A DNA stretch of 64,000 nucleotides from CAYQUC01 sp964514215 (GCA_964514215.1 CAZEPW010000002.1:55821-119820); one strand, 5' to 3'; positions 42,888-52,664 are shown, counted from the stretch's first letter. Notes: generated by a model not told the origin, from the sequence alone. Made by a program: numbers and translations.

Positions 42888-44252
42888 GTGGTAAAAATCA
42901 AAAAAAATTATAATTGTTCTGAATGTGGCTCAGAAACCTCTAAGTGGGCTGGTCAGTGTGGCGATTGCGGTGCGTGGAATTCGCTAACTGAAATAGCCAG
43001 TGCCATTCCGATGCGTAAGGGTGGCGGCCAAGTATCGGGTTACAGTGGTACAAAAAGTAAGTCGGTGCAATATCTAAAAGACATTACACCCAATGAACAA
43101 TCGCGTATTACAACAGGTATTAGTGAGTTTGATAGGGTGCTTGGGGGTGGTTTGGTCGCTGGTTCGGTTGTGTTGTTGGGCGGTAATCCCGGTATTGGTA
43201 AATCAACTTTATTAGTTCAAGCATTGGCTTATCTGCAAACATCGTTACGCACGCTTTATGTTACGGGCGAAGAATCTTTAGAGCAGGTGAGTATGCGTGC
43301 GCATCGTTTAGAATTGGATCTTGGTGAACAATTATTATTAAGTGAAACGCATTTAGAAACGATTTTATCTATCTCTCAACAAGAAAAACCGGGTGTTATC
43401 GTTATTGATTCTATTCAAACGATGTTCAGTGCTGATGTTCAGTCGGCTCCGGGTTCGGTCTCTCAAATTCGTGAATGTACTGCACAATTAGTTCGGTTTG
43501 CGAAACAAACTCAAACAACTTTATTTTTGGTCGGACATGTTACCAAGGAAGGCACTTTGGCTGGACCAAGAGTGTTAGAACACATGGTTGATACGGTATT
43601 ATATTTTGAGGGTGAAAGTGATAGTCGTTATCGCGTGGTTCGCGCTTTTAAAAATCGGTTTGGTGCGGTAAATGAACTGGGTGTTTTTGCGATGGCCGAT
43701 AAAGGTTTACTACCTGTCAACAATCCATCATCCATATTTTTATCTCGTCATAGCGAACCGGTCTCGGGCAGTGTGGTGATGGTTACGATTGAGGGGAGTC
43801 GACCAATGTTAGTTGAAGTGCAAGCCTTGGTCGATGAGAGTCATTTAGCAAATCCCCGACGGGTAACGGTTGGGATTGATAATAATCGCATTGCGATGTT
43901 ACTTGCCGTTTTGAACCGGCATGCCGGTATTGCAAGTTATGATCAGGATGTTTTTATTAATGTTGTCGGTGGTGTGCGAGTAACGGAAACCGGGGCTGAT
44001 CTTGCGGTTATTCTGGCGATTATTTCAAGCTTGCGTGATAAAGTTATTCCACAAGATACTGTGATTTTTGGTGAGGTTGGTTTATCAGGTGAAATTCGTC
44101 CGGTTACGAATGGCCAAGAAAGGTTACATGAAGCAGTTAAACATGGTTACAAAAGAGCGGTGATATCGAAGGCGAATGCACCCAAGCATAAAATTGAAGG
44201 CCTTGAAATAACTGCGGTGAATCGTTTGGAAGAAGCGATTATTTTTGATTAG
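42888..44252 (+). CDS. radA: DNA repair protein RadA
   Basis: 454 aa. RadA drives branch migration in homologous recombination. Zinc finger CSECGSETSKWAGQCGDCGAW (residues 8-28, four Cys), RecA-like Walker A GGNPGIGKSTLLVQAL, the RadA KNRFG motif in AFKNRFGAVNELGVF, and a C-terminal Lon-protease-like domain. The start is GTG 42888. Its stop adjoins the stop of the convergent PilZ gene with no gap. Confidence 0.96.
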   Translation: MVKIKKNYNCSECGSETSKWAGQCGDCGAWNSLTEIASAIPMRKGGGQVSGYSGTKSKSVQYLKDITPNEQSRITTGISEFDRVLGGGLVAGSVVLLGGNPGIGKSTLLVQALAYLQTSLRTLYVTGEESLEQVSMRAHRLELDLGEQLLLSETHLETILSISQQEKPGVIVIDSIQTMFSADVQSAPGSVSQIRECTAQLVRFAKQTQTTLFLVGHVTKEGTLAGPRVLEHMVDTVLYFEGESDSRYRVVRAFKNRFGAVNELGVFAMADKGLLPVNNPSSIFLSRHSEPVSGSVVMVTIEGSRPMLVEVQALVDESHLANPRRVTVGIDNNRIAMLLAVLNRHAGIASYDQDVFINVVGGVRVTETGADLAVILAIISSLRDKVIPQDTVIFGEVGLSGEIRPVTNGQERLHEAVKHGYKRAVISKANAPKHKIEGLEITAVNRLEEAIIFD

Positions 44253-44636
44253 TTAATCATTAATGTGCATGAGTTCATTCAATTCACGGTCGAGAATTTC
44301 TTTATTTCCTAAATTTAATTCAACCAGTCTTCTCAGGTGCGTAATACTTTCTATATCAATATGAATGCAGGTAAAACCAAGTGACGATTGTTCGATATGA
44401 GCGGTATTAACTTCCATTGTGATAGTACTGTCTTTTCCTAAACAAATATCGATTTGATAGGATTCTCCAACGTCACCAGTCCAATCGTTAGGACGAGATA
44501 TTAATACCCCGTGTAAACTGATATCAATTAATTTGCAGTGCCAAGTTTGTTGTAAATTAGATGATGAGAGTGAGATAGGAATGGAGAAGTGGATTCGACT
44601 AAAGTGTCGAGCATCAGTTTTTTCGGATCGTGTCAT
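44253..44636 (-). CDS. PilZ domain protein
   Basis: 127 aa, a single PilZ domain. Both cyclic-di-GMP binding motifs are present: RHFSR (RxxxR, residues about 10-14) and DISLHG (DxSxxG, about 38-43). It is probably a cytoplasmic cyclic-di-GMP effector acting on motility or surface behaviour. Lies downstream of the FHA gene on the same strand with 18 bases between them. Confidence 0.88.
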   Translation of the reverse strand: MTRSEKTDARHFSRIHFSIPISLSSSNLQQTWHCKLIDISLHGVLISRPNDWTGDVGESYQIDICLGKDSTITMEVNTAHIEQSSLGFTCIHIDIESITHLRRLVELNLGNKEILDRELNELMHIND

Positions 44637-44654
44637 GGGGAATTAGTCCGTTGT

Positions 44655-45368
44655 TTATTCAAGATAAAACTGCATTTTGATATTTCCGATTTGAATTAAA
44701 TCACCTTCATTTAATTTATAACTTTGTGCACCAATTTCAGTTTCACCTACCTTGGGTGGAATTTTACCTTCGAGGTGTGATATAAAAAATCCATCATCAC
44801 GACGTGCAATAACAACCATGGCCACACCGGGTTTACCCAAATTGGTTACTGAGCGTGTTAATTGTAATGTTTGCCCTAAATTTTGACCGGATAGTATTTG
44901 TACCCACGCACTTTGATTTTGATTGGACGTTGCTGGCTCCGAAATTGAAGCTAAACCGGGTTCGGCGACAACAACTTCGGTGTCAACTTCAGGCTCAACA
45001 TCTTGGCTCGGGGAAGGGGCTTCAAATGGAATAGCCGGTATGCTTGTGGAACTCTCATGCATTAGTTCATCTTCTGTAAGCTCTTGATAGTTATATAATA
45101 ATGTGTGTTTTCCGACTCGGATTAAATCACCATCCTGAAGGTGGTATGACGAAATTTTATCTTGATTGACATAAGTACCGGCTTCAGACTCACAATCTAG
45201 TAATGTTGATTGCTGCGCAACAGTGGAAATTTTTGCATGATTTTCATCAATAGCGAGACTATCAATGAATACAGTACAATTTCGGGCATTTCCTATTATC
45301 ATTTCTCCCTCAATGATAGGAAATACTTTTAGTGTTCTACCTTTAAATAACAAGGTCAATTTTGACAA
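44655..45368 (-). CDS. Protein with two FHA domains
   Basis: 237 aa. N-terminal FHA domain (about 1-95): FPIIEGEMIIGNARNCTVFI, DENHAKIS, and GTYVNQDKI. A Pro/Glu-rich linker (about 105-150) leads to a second FHA-like domain (about 155-237) with VTNLGKPGVAMVVIARRDDG and LNEGDLIQIGNIKMQFYL. FHA domains bind phosphothreonine; no kinase gene is in the window. TTG start at 45368, supported by AGGAG 8 bases upstream. Confidence 0.85.
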   Translation of the reverse strand: MSKLTLLFKGRTLKVFPIIEGEMIIGNARNCTVFIDSLAIDENHAKISTVAQQSTLLDCESEAGTYVNQDKISSYHLQDGDLIRVGKHTLLYNYQELTEDELMHESSTSIPAIPFEAPSPSQDVEPEVDTEVVVAEPGLASISEPATSNQNQSAWVQILSGQNLGQTLQLTRSVTNLGKPGVAMVVIARRDDGFFISHLEGKIPPKVGETEIGAQSYKLNEGDLIQIGNIKMQFYLE

Positions 45369-45526
45369 CTATAAGCTCCTGATATCTTTATAATTATTAT
45401 GGATTATAGACTGTAATTAGTTTTTTTACAGACTCAGCATAAGTATGGCATCGAATTAAAAATCGTATACCGAGGTTAACGGTCAAGTGACTAAAAAATT
45501 TAGCTTTGTGTTATGAATTTAAGTAT

Positions 45527-46819
45527 TTAATTTGGGGTAGGATTATTTTCTGCAGTTGGAATAGGGTCTTCAAGTATCACTAAAACTGTTTTTACGGTAC
45601 TTGATGTGGTTTGCAGTATTTCAATTGGGTAATCTTGTAGTCGTAGACTGGTCCCGGGTTCTGGGATGTATTCAAGGTATTCTGTGATTAAGCCATTGAG
45701 TGTTTTTGGGCCATCAAGTGATAGATTCCAATTAAATGCCTTATTGACCTCACGAATTGAAATACTCGCATCCAGAATGAAACTACCATCCTCTTGTTTT
45801 TTAATATCGCGGGATAAATGCGCTGGATCGCTGGTGAATTCCCCAACAATTTCTTCAAGAATATCTTCTAAGGTTACGAGCCCTTGAATATCACCATATT
45901 CATTTACAACAACTCCAATACGGTGTTTTTCTTTTTGAAAGTTTGACAATTGCGTGTGCAGCGACACTTTTTCTGGAATGAAATAGGGTTTTCGCAGCAG
46001 TTTGATAAAGTCTTCTTTGTTTGAGTTTTGACCCAGTATCAGCGGTATTATATTTCTCATATGGACAAAGCCGCGTATTTTATCGATATCACCGTCAAAT
46101 ACGGCTAATCGAGTATGAGCGGAAGTTTTCAGCTGGTTTAATATCACTTCCCACTCATCGGTTAGATCAATTCCTATGATTTCATTTCGAGGAACCATGA
46201 TGTCATCAACGGTGACTTTTTCTAAATCTAAAATTCCCAGTAGCATCTCTTGGTGATCTTTGGGGATTAAGTTACCGGCTTCATTAACCACTGTGCGTAA
46301 TTCTTCTGGGCTAAGATGATCCGATGCAACTTGGTCGCTGGAAATGCCAAACAACCTAAAGTTTAATTTTGTAATGAAATTGATGGCACTAATCGCCGGT
46401 GAGGTAAGTTTTAACAGTGGTTTTAAAATATAAGCAGCTGGAAAGGCGAAGCGTTCTGGATTTCGCGCAGCAAGTGTTTTCGGGGTTACTTCAGAATAGA
46501 TTAGTACCACAAATGTTAAAATTATTGTGGCGATGGCGACTCCGGAATCTTGTCCAAGACGCAAGCCTATAATGGTTGCTATTGAAGCGGCTAAAATATT
46601 AACAAGGTTATTACCCAGTAAAATTAAGCCAATTAATCGCTCGGGTTTATCTAATAGTGCTTGGGCTCGCTTAGCGCCGGAGTTATCTTTATTCGCGAGA
46701 TGTCGAAGCCGATAACGATTAAGACTCATCAGGCTTGTCTCAGAGCCAGAAAAAAAACCAGAAATAACCAACAATATTATTAGCGAAATAAAGAGGACGC
46801 TAAGAGGGAGTTCGTTCAA
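45527..46819 (-). CDS. corB: CorB-like DUF21/CBS transporter (HlyC/CorC family)
   Basis: 430 aa. Membrane DUF21/CNNM domain (about 1-190; SGFFSGSETSLMSLNRYRLRH), paired CBS domains (about 205-330; VDDIMVPRNEIIGIDL and GVVVNEYGDIQGLVTLEDIL) and a CorC_HlyC C-terminal domain. The family is linked to magnesium or cobalt export. The best start is TTG 46819, with no clear ribosome site. Upstream ypjD is on the same strand, as in the E. coli ffh-ypjD-corB neighbourhood. Confidence 0.92.
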   Translation of the reverse strand: MNELPLSVLFISLIILLVISGFFSGSETSLMSLNRYRLRHLANKDNSGAKRAQALLDKPERLIGLILLGNNLVNILAASIATIIGLRLGQDSGVAIATIILTFVVLIYSEVTPKTLAARNPERFAFPAAYILKPLLKLTSPAISAINFITKLNFRLFGISSDQVASDHLSPEELRTVVNEAGNLIPKDHQEMLLGILDLEKVTVDDIMVPRNEIIGIDLTDEWEVILNQLKTSAHTRLAVFDGDIDKIRGFVHMRNIIPLILGQNSNKEDFIKLLRKPYFIPEKVSLHTQLSNFQKEKHRIGVVVNEYGDIQGLVTLEDILEEIVGEFTSDPAHLSRDIKKQEDGSFILDASISIREVNKAFNWNLSLDGPKTLNGLITEYLEYIPEPGTSLRLQDYPIEILQTTSSTVKTVLVILEDPIPTAENNPTPN

Positions 46820-46876
46820 AAAGGGAGTGCCTATGTAGTATCGTGTTTATAAGTATACGCAATTAATTGAATATTC

Positions 46877-47677
46877 TCACCGTAAAATCAACTCAATTAC
46901 AAATTTTGAGCCAAAGTAGGCGAGCATTAAGAATACAAAGCCAGATATCGTCCATTTAATCGCGGTGCGGCCACGCCAACCAAACTGATGTCGCCCCCAC
47001 AGTAAAATAGCAAAAGTTATCCAGCCTAAAATAGATAACAGGGTTTTATGGATTAAGTGTTGCTCAATGATATTGTCGAGATACACAATTCCGGTTATTA
47101 GCGATAAACTTAATAACAAAAAGCCAACAGTAATGATGTGGAATAATAACGTTTCCATGGTTTCCAGTGGTGGTAATGCACGAATGAAGCCACCGGGGTG
47201 TCTATTGCGTATATGTTTTTCTTGGATATAAAGCATAATGGCTTGCACTGCAGCAATGCTGAGTAAACTATAAGATAGTATCGATAGTAAAATATGTGAT
47301 TCTAAGCCAATTGATAATTGTTGGTTAAGGTAGAAATGGTGCGGGCTTAAATAGCGCAAAATGATAAAAAATGCGGCAATTGGCATAATTATAATGGCTA
47401 AATTTTCAACAGGGTATTTAAGCGTTGCAAATAATAATAGAGTTAATATTAACCAGCTGGTTAGGGATAATATACTGAATATACTAATATCAATTCCCTG
47501 AGGTGTATTCATTATTTGGGTCAGTATATAAAGATGTAACGCACTGGCAATGAATCCAATAGAAATAAGCAGGGATTTTTTATTTAAAGCACCGATAGGT
47601 TTATTCGCAAGGCGCAGAATAAAAAAAACGGCGTCAAAACAATAAATGAGGCTTGTGGTAATGCTTAAAAATAACAT
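46877..47677 (-). CDS. ypjD: YpjD-like inner membrane protein of the CcsA/cytochrome c assembly family
   Basis: 266 aa, about eight membrane helices. SIGLESHILLSILSYSLLSI, the helix ending KHIRNRHPGGFIRALPPLET, and SILGWITFAILLWGRHQFGW (conserved His/Trp) are typical of YpjD. The exact role is not known; it is suggested to help membrane cation transport with CorB. Divergent from the ffh side as in E. coli. Confidence 0.9.
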   Translation of the reverse strand: MLFLSITTSLIYCFDAVFFILRLANKPIGALNKKSLLISIGFIASALHLYILTQIMNTPQGIDISIFSILSLTSWLILTLLLFATLKYPVENLAIIIMPIAAFFIILRYLSPHHFYLNQQLSIGLESHILLSILSYSLLSIAAVQAIMLYIQEKHIRNRHPGGFIRALPPLETMETLLFHIITVGFLLLSLSLITGIVYLDNIIEQHLIHKTLLSILGWITFAILLWGRHQFGWRGRTAIKWTISGFVFLMLAYFGSKFVIELILR

Positions 47678-47978
47678 AGTTTTTCCGTTACGAGTGCTTA
47701 CTTAATATGATGGCATAATGTTAAAGAAAAAAGATAGGGTTTTTGTGTGCTATTTATGCAAACTGGTTAAAATTTAAGAAATTTATTGTTTCAAAATATT
47801 ATATAAGCACCTACACTTAACCATTGTAAGTCATTCAAATCATTAAATATGATCAAATGATTATTATTTGTGTATTTATATCGTTATTAAAGGTAATTTA
47901 ACCACAATACGAGTTTATACAATACTATAAATGATTAGCTATACAATATTTATGAAAAAAGTTCAGGGTTAACTGAAG
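47678..47978. other. AT-rich intergenic region between ypjD and a divergent metallo-hydrolase gene
   Basis: 301 bases, very AT-rich. It must carry both divergent promoters. I see a TATAAA near 47925-47935 but no matching -35, and overlapping AAATCATT / AATGATT inverted words around 47836-47862. No gene and no RNA that I recognise. Confidence 0.4.
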
Positions 47979-48743
47979 ATGGAGCTTCAAGTTTTAGGTT
48001 GTAGCGGTGGAATAGGGGAAGATCTCCGGACAACAACATTTTTGCTTGATGACGATGCATTAATTGATGCAGGTACTGGCGTGGGTGATTTAAATCTAGA
48101 TCAGATGAAAAAATTGCGCCATATCTTTTTGACGCATTCGCATCTGGACCATATTACTGGAATACCATTACTAGTTGATACGGTATTTGGCACGCACGAT
48201 GAACCGATTGTGATTCATGCTCAAGAAGTGACGATTAATGCACTTCGCGCTCACGTTTTTAATAATATAATTTGGCCTGATTTTTCATTACTGCCCAATA
48301 AAGATAAACCGGCTATTCGTTATCAAGCCATGGTTCCCGGTGAAATTTATCAATTGGGTGATCGCCGTATCGAGATGATAACGGTTAACCATATTGTTCC
48401 GGGGGTTGCCTATCGTGTTGAAACGTCTACCGGAGTGTTTGCATTTAGTGGTGATACTTCTACTACCGATCATTTATGGCAACGCTTAAATGAAAGTGAC
48501 AAATTGGATCTATTATTTGTTGAATCTGCATTTGCGAATAAAGATCAGCATTTAAGTAAGCTCGCGGGCCATTATTGTCCGGAAACATTAGCAGCCGATT
48601 TAAAAAAATTAAATCATAAGCCGGAAATTTATTTAAGCCATGCAAAACCGGGCGATGAAGAGTTAATTCTTAAAGAATGCCAAAAAGCCATTACCAGCCA
48701 TACTGTAAAGTCATTGAAGGGTAAAATGCATTTTACGGTATAA
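47979..48743 (+). CDS. Metallo-beta-lactamase fold hydrolase, class II cyclic-nucleotide phosphodiesterase-like
   Basis: 254 aa. Zinc motif LTHSHLDHITGIPLL (HxHxDH, residues about 50-64), other ligands in VNHIVPGVAY, FSGDTSTTDHLW and YLSHAKPGDEEL. The start MELQVLGCSGGIGEDLRTTT resembles class II cAMP phosphodiesterases and RNase Z relatives; the cAMP call is inference. Single gene before ffh. Confidence 0.82.
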   Translation: MELQVLGCSGGIGEDLRTTTFLLDDDALIDAGTGVGDLNLDQMKKLRHIFLTHSHLDHITGIPLLVDTVFGTHDEPIVIHAQEVTINALRAHVFNNIIWPDFSLLPNKDKPAIRYQAMVPGEIYQLGDRRIEMITVNHIVPGVAYRVETSTGVFAFSGDTSTTDHLWQRLNESDKLDLLFVESAFANKDQHLSKLAGHYCPETLAADLKKLNHKPEIYLSHAKPGDEELILKECQKAITSHTVKSLKGKMHFTV

Positions 48744-48779
48744 ATGTGTTAAAAATGCGGTGTTTGGTGAGTGTATCAT

Positions 48780-48808
48780 TCGATAAACGCTCGATTAAAT
48801 AGTATAAT
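48780..48808 (+). promoter_or_regulatory. Promoter of ffh
   Basis: TCGATA (48780-48785), 17-base spacer, perfect TATAAT (48803-48808), 58 bases before the ffh ATG. Confidence 0.45.
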
Positions 48809-48866
48809 CCGTATTCAAATCAAGAATTCCATTTGTAATTTTAAAAATTAATAGGTAAGTAATATT

Positions 48867-50225
48867 ATGTTTGATGGACTATCCGATCGACTCGGACAAA
48901 CGGTACGCAATTTACGCGGAATTGGTCGATTATCTGACGACAATATTAAAGACAGTTTGCGTGATGTGCGTTTAGCATTATTAGAAGCCGATGTTGCTTT
49001 GCCTGTTGTTAAGAAATTTATTGAAGATGTAAAAGTAAAGGCTGTTGGTGATAGCGTATTAAAAAGCCTCACTCCCGGACAAGCATTTATTAAAGTCGTG
49101 AATGACGAACTTGTGTCGTTAATGGGCGCAAAAAATGATGCTTTAAATCTAGCGAGCAAACCGCCAGTTGTTATTTTAATGGCCGGTCTTCAAGGCGCAG
49201 GTAAAACCACAACAGTAGCTAAACTCGCAAAATATTTAATTGAAGATCAAAAGAAAAATGTTTTAATGGTTAGTGTGGATGTCTATCGACCAGCAGCCAT
49301 CGAACAATTATCGATTTTGGGTAAAGAAATCAATGTTGATACATTTGATAGTGATGCCAAGCAAAGTCCTGTCGCTATTGCAAAAAAAGCGTTAAAAGAA
49401 GCAAAAATTCAAAATAAAGATGTTGTTATTATTGATACCGCCGGACGGCTACATGTTGATGATGAAATGATGTCTGAAATTCGTGAGTTACATGCCGTTT
49501 GTGAACCACAAGAAACGTTGTTTGTGGTAGATAGCATGACTGGACAAGATGCTGCAGTCACCGCCAAAGCCTTTAATGATGCTTTGCCATTAACGGGAGT
49601 GGTATTAACAAAAACGGATGGTGACGCACGTGGTGGTGCGGCTTTATCTATTCGTCAAATCACTGGTGTGCCAATTAAGTTTATGGGGGTTGGTGAAAAA
49701 ATTGATGCGTTACAAGCTTTTTATCCGGATCGGGTTGCTAATCGAATTCTTGGTATGGGTGATATTGTTAGTTTGGTTGAAGATGTCCAAAAGAATGTGG
49801 ATCAAGATCAGGCTTTAAAACTAGCGAATAAAATTAAGAAAGGCAAAGGTTTTGATTTAGGTGATTTTAAAGATCAATTAAACCAAATGCGTAATATGGG
49901 TGGCATGGCTGGTTTGGTTGATAAATTACCGGGAATGTCCGGTAAAATGGCTGGCATGAAAGAACAGGTTAATGATAAGCAACTGGTTCAACTCGAAGCC
50001 ATTATTAATTCAATGACGTTAAAGGAGCGACAATTTCCTGATGTCATTAAAGGCTCTCGAAAACGCCGTATTGCCAATGGCTCGGGCACTCAAATTCAAG
50101 ATGTGAACCGATTATTGAAACAGTTTAAGCAAATGCAGAAAATGATGAAAAAGATGTCTAAAGGCGGCATGAAAAACATGATGCGCGGTATGGCAGGAAG
50201 AATGCCACCGGGCATGATGAAATAG
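48867..50225 (+). CDS. ffh: Signal recognition particle protein Ffh
   Basis: 452 aa. Binds 4.5S RNA and signal sequences, delivers ribosomes to FtsY. N domain, G domain with AGLQGAGKTTTVAKLAK, DTAGRLHVDDEM and LTKTDGDARGGAALSI, then the methionine-rich M domain ending MKKMSKGGMKNMMRGM. All key motifs are intact. Confidence 0.98.
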   Translation: MFDGLSDRLGQTVRNLRGIGRLSDDNIKDSLRDVRLALLEADVALPVVKKFIEDVKVKAVGDSVLKSLTPGQAFIKVVNDELVSLMGAKNDALNLASKPPVVILMAGLQGAGKTTTVAKLAKYLIEDQKKNVLMVSVDVYRPAAIEQLSILGKEINVDTFDSDAKQSPVAIAKKALKEAKIQNKDVVIIDTAGRLHVDDEMMSEIRELHAVCEPQETLFVVDSMTGQDAAVTAKAFNDALPLTGVVLTKTDGDARGGAALSIRQITGVPIKFMGVGEKIDALQAFYPDRVANRILGMGDIVSLVEDVQKNVDQDQALKLANKIKKGKGFDLGDFKDQLNQMRNMGGMAGLVDKLPGMSGKMAGMKEQVNDKQLVQLEAIINSMTLKERQFPDVIKGSRKRRIANGSGTQIQDVNRLLKQFKQMQKMMKKMSKGGMKNMMRGMAGRMPPGMMK

Positions 50226-50276
50226 TATTAAACGGTATTTATTCCTTAATAAATCAGGGAATTACTGATATTTAAC

Positions 50277-50304
50277 TTCACATTTGTGAAAAATCAGGTA
50301 AAAT
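50277..50304 (+). promoter_or_regulatory. Promoter of the rpsP operon
   Basis: TTCACA (50277-50282), 16-base spacer, TAAAAT (50299-50304), in the 197-base gap between ffh and rpsP. Transcript leader of about 110 bases. Confidence 0.5.
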
Positions 50305-50422
50305 GCGCGATTCAGCTTGATAGCGTGTTTAATTGGCATTAATTAGCTTAGATTAAACGTAATTGTTCTATCAATACCGACAAAATATAAGTTCAAACAT
50401 AAATTAGAGGCTTTAACTTAAA

Positions 50423-50674
50423 ATGGTTGTAATCAGATTATCCCTTGGTGGCGCAAAAAAACGCCCATTTTATCAAATTGTTGTTGCGGATAGCCGTAAT
50501 TCACGCGACGGTCGTTATATTGAACGTGTCGGTTATTATAATCCTCGAGCAACGGGTGGAGAGACTGGTTTAGAACTTAAACATGACCGAATCGATTATT
50601 GGGTCGCTAATGGTGCCCAAGCTTCTGATCGTGTAGCAAAACTTCTTAAAGACGCGGCTAAAGCTGCTGCGTAA
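50423..50674 (+). CDS. rpsP: Ribosomal protein bS16
   Basis: 83 aa. MVVIRLSLGGAKKRPFYQIV, ADSRNSRDGRYIERVGYYNP and WVANGAQASDRVAKLL are typical. First gene of rpsP-rimM-trmD-rplS, the standard order. Confidence 0.98.
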   Translation: MVVIRLSLGGAKKRPFYQIVVADSRNSRDGRYIERVGYYNPRATGGETGLELKHDRIDYWVANGAQASDRVAKLLKDAAKAAA

Positions 50675-50685
50675 TAAAATTTTAG

Positions 50686-50704
50686 TGGGGCAATTCTTGC
50701 CCCA
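50686..50704 (+). terminator. Hairpin between rpsP and rimM
   Basis: Perfect 8-bp stem TGGGGCAA / TTGCCCCA with a 3-base loop, followed within 7 bases by a T-rich stretch. It sits 12 bases after the rpsP stop and could lower expression of rimM-trmD relative to rpsP by partial termination, or protect the rpsP mRNA. Confidence 0.6.
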
Positions 50705-50746
50705 ATATAGTTTTATTTTATTTTCTAGTGTTATCTAACTGCTTTA

Positions 50747-51304
50747 ATGTCAGATTCTAATTCTCCTGAGTATATCAAAGTCGGCCATATCGGTGCAGCC
50801 TATGGCTTGAAAGGTTGGGTGAATATTATTTCTTATACTCAACCTAAAACCAATATAATTGCATATAACCCTTGGTATATCCGATCCGGTTCGTTAAGTT
50901 CAAAATCTGAATATCAGCTTGTTCGGCTTGAACAAATTCGTCAACACGGCAAAGGTGTTGTTGCACAATTACCCGGGTGTCTGGATCGAACTCAAGCAGA
51001 ATTATATAAAAATACTGAAATAGCCATCTTACGAGAACAGTTACCGGAGCAAGCGAGTGATGAATATTACTGGCACGACTTAATTGGCTTAAATGTCAGT
51101 ACGGTTAATCAAGTTGCGTTAGGACAAATTACCGATTTAATGGAAACTGGGGCAAATGATGTTTTAGTTGTAACAGAAAAGGGGGATGATCAATCCAAGA
51201 CTAGCCCCAAAACTCGTCTGGTGCCTTTTATACGTCCTGATGTGGTCATTAGCATCGATTTAACAACAAAATTAGTTGTGGTCGACTGGGACCCAGATTT
51301 TTAA
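50747..51304 (+). CDS. rimM: Ribosome maturation factor RimM
   Basis: 185 aa. RimM assists assembly of the 30S head with uS19. N-terminal IKVGHIGAAYGLKGWVNI, middle AELYKNTEIAILREQLP, and PRC-barrel C-terminal domain with YYWHDLIGLNVST, LMETGANDVLVV, LVPFIRPDVV and VVVDWDPDF. Confidence 0.95.
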   Translation: MSDSNSPEYIKVGHIGAAYGLKGWVNIISYTQPKTNIIAYNPWYIRSGSLSSKSEYQLVRLEQIRQHGKGVVAQLPGCLDRTQAELYKNTEIAILREQLPEQASDEYYWHDLIGLNVSTVNQVALGQITDLMETGANDVLVVTEKGDDQSKTSPKTRLVPFIRPDVVISIDLTTKLVVVDWDPDF

Positions 51305-51347
51305 ATTCTAATGATGTATTTAGATATAATTTGATAGAGTGTGATTA

Positions 51348-52103
51348 ATGAAAATTAATATTGTAACGTTATTTCCAGAAATGTTTCGAGCCATTACCGA
51401 CTATGGTATCAGTGGCAAAGCGTCACATAATGGCATTGTTGATATTACTTTTACCAACCCTCGCGATTTCACCCAAGATCGGCATCGCACGGTAGATGAT
51501 CGCCCTTATGGTGGTGGTCCCGGCATGGTTTTAATGGCGGGTCCTCTGAGAGAAGCGATACGGGATGCTCGACAGCAAGCCAGTAAAGGCGCTCGGGTGA
51601 TCTATTTATCGCCACAAGGTCGACGGCTTGATCAACGCGCGTTACGTGAATTTTCGCATAAATCAGAACTTATTTTTGTCTGTGGTCGTTATGAAGGTGT
51701 TGATGAACGTGTTATTGCCGCTGAAGTTGATGAAGAATGGTCGATTGGTGATTATGTTTTAAGTGGTGGTGAAGTTCCGGCGATGGTTGTTATTGACGGT
51801 ATTATTCGTTTGTTGCCAAATGCTTTGGGGCACCCTGATTCTGCTGGATTGGATTCATTTAGTCAGGATTTTATGGGGGGTTTATTAGATTACCCGCAAT
51901 TTACCCGTCCGGAAGAGTTGGATGGGGAAATGGTGCCCAATGTATTATTGAGTGGGGATCATCAGGCTATTTTGCGTTGGCGGCAAAAACAGGCTTTAGG
52001 GCGTACTTGGCTACGGCGACCCGATCTACTACAAGATCTTGATTTGGACAATGAGCAACAGGTATTGTTATCGGAGTTTATTCGTGAAAATGATGTTGAG
52101 TAG
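51348..52103 (+). CDS. trmD: tRNA (guanine-N1-)-methyltransferase TrmD
   Basis: 251 aa SPOUT enzyme making m1G37, which prevents frameshifts. NIVTLFPEMFRAITDYGISG at the start, then DDRPYGGGPGMVLMAGPL, VIYLSPQGRRLDQRAL and VCGRYEGVDERV, then YVLSGGEVPAMVVIDGI (trefoil knot) are intact. Confidence 0.97.
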   Translation: MKINIVTLFPEMFRAITDYGISGKASHNGIVDITFTNPRDFTQDRHRTVDDRPYGGGPGMVLMAGPLREAIRDARQQASKGARVIYLSPQGRRLDQRALREFSHKSELIFVCGRYEGVDERVIAAEVDEEWSIGDYVLSGGEVPAMVVIDGIIRLLPNALGHPDSAGLDSFSQDFMGGLLDYPQFTRPEELDGEMVPNVLLSGDHQAILRWRQKQALGRTWLRRPDLLQDLDLDNEQQVLLSEFIRENDVE

Positions 52104-52290
52104 CTCACTTTAAAGCTTTAGAGCATAATAGTTGGAATTATTTTAATTTTTTTTAAAATATCCACCATTTTCATGCACTTTTAAGTCTTTGTCATTATCA
52201 TATCTCATACTAATCGTATATAATATCGCGGCGTTATTGGCTATCGCGTATTGCATAGCAGCTTACATTTGGGTATTTGGAGTCTTCATT

Positions 52291-52638
52291 ATGAGCAACA
52301 TTATTAAAGAGTTAGAAGCAGAACAGTTAAAAACGGATGTTCCTGAGTTTAGTCCAGGTGATACTCTTGTTGTTCAGGTAAAAGTAAAAGAGGGTGATCG
52401 AGAACGATTACAGGCTTTTGAAGGTGTAGTTATTGCCAAGAAAAATCGTGGCCTTAATTCATCATTTACTTTACGTAAAATTTCACATGGTGAAGGTGTC
52501 GAACGTGTATTTCAAACACACAGTCCTATCATTGGTGATATTACTGTAAAACGTCGTGGTGATGTTCGACGAGCAAAATTGTATTATCTTCGTGAATTGC
52601 AAGGTAAGGCTGCTCGAATTAAAGAAAAACTAGGTTAG
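52291..52638 (+). CDS. rplS: Ribosomal protein bL19
   Basis: 115 aa. Starts MSNIIKELEAEQLKTDVPEF; then FSPGDTLVVQVKVKEGDRER and HSPIIGDITVKRRGDVRRAK. ATG 52291 is fixed by the family N-terminus and a TTGGAG site; the frame open to 52189 is leader. The 187-base gap after trmD has a TATAAT at 52219-52224 with a weak -35, so rplS may have its own promoter. Confidence 0.97.
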   Translation: MSNIIKELEAEQLKTDVPEFSPGDTLVVQVKVKEGDRERLQAFEGVVIAKKNRGLNSSFTLRKISHGEGVERVFQTHSPIIGDITVKRRGDVRRAKLYYLRELQGKAARIKEKLG

Positions 52639-52664
52639 TTTTTTAATCGAATAAGAATTTTATT

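Noticed and set aside
47678..47978. Small RNA or riboswitch before the metallo-hydrolase gene
   Set aside because: Very AT-rich, with only weak inverted words and no known RNA motif.
50277..50290. TTCAC-ATTT-GTGAA as a CRP or FNR site before rpsP
   Set aside because: Half-sites point the wrong way for CRP and the spacing is short; it overlaps the proposed -35, so it is probably just part of the promoter.
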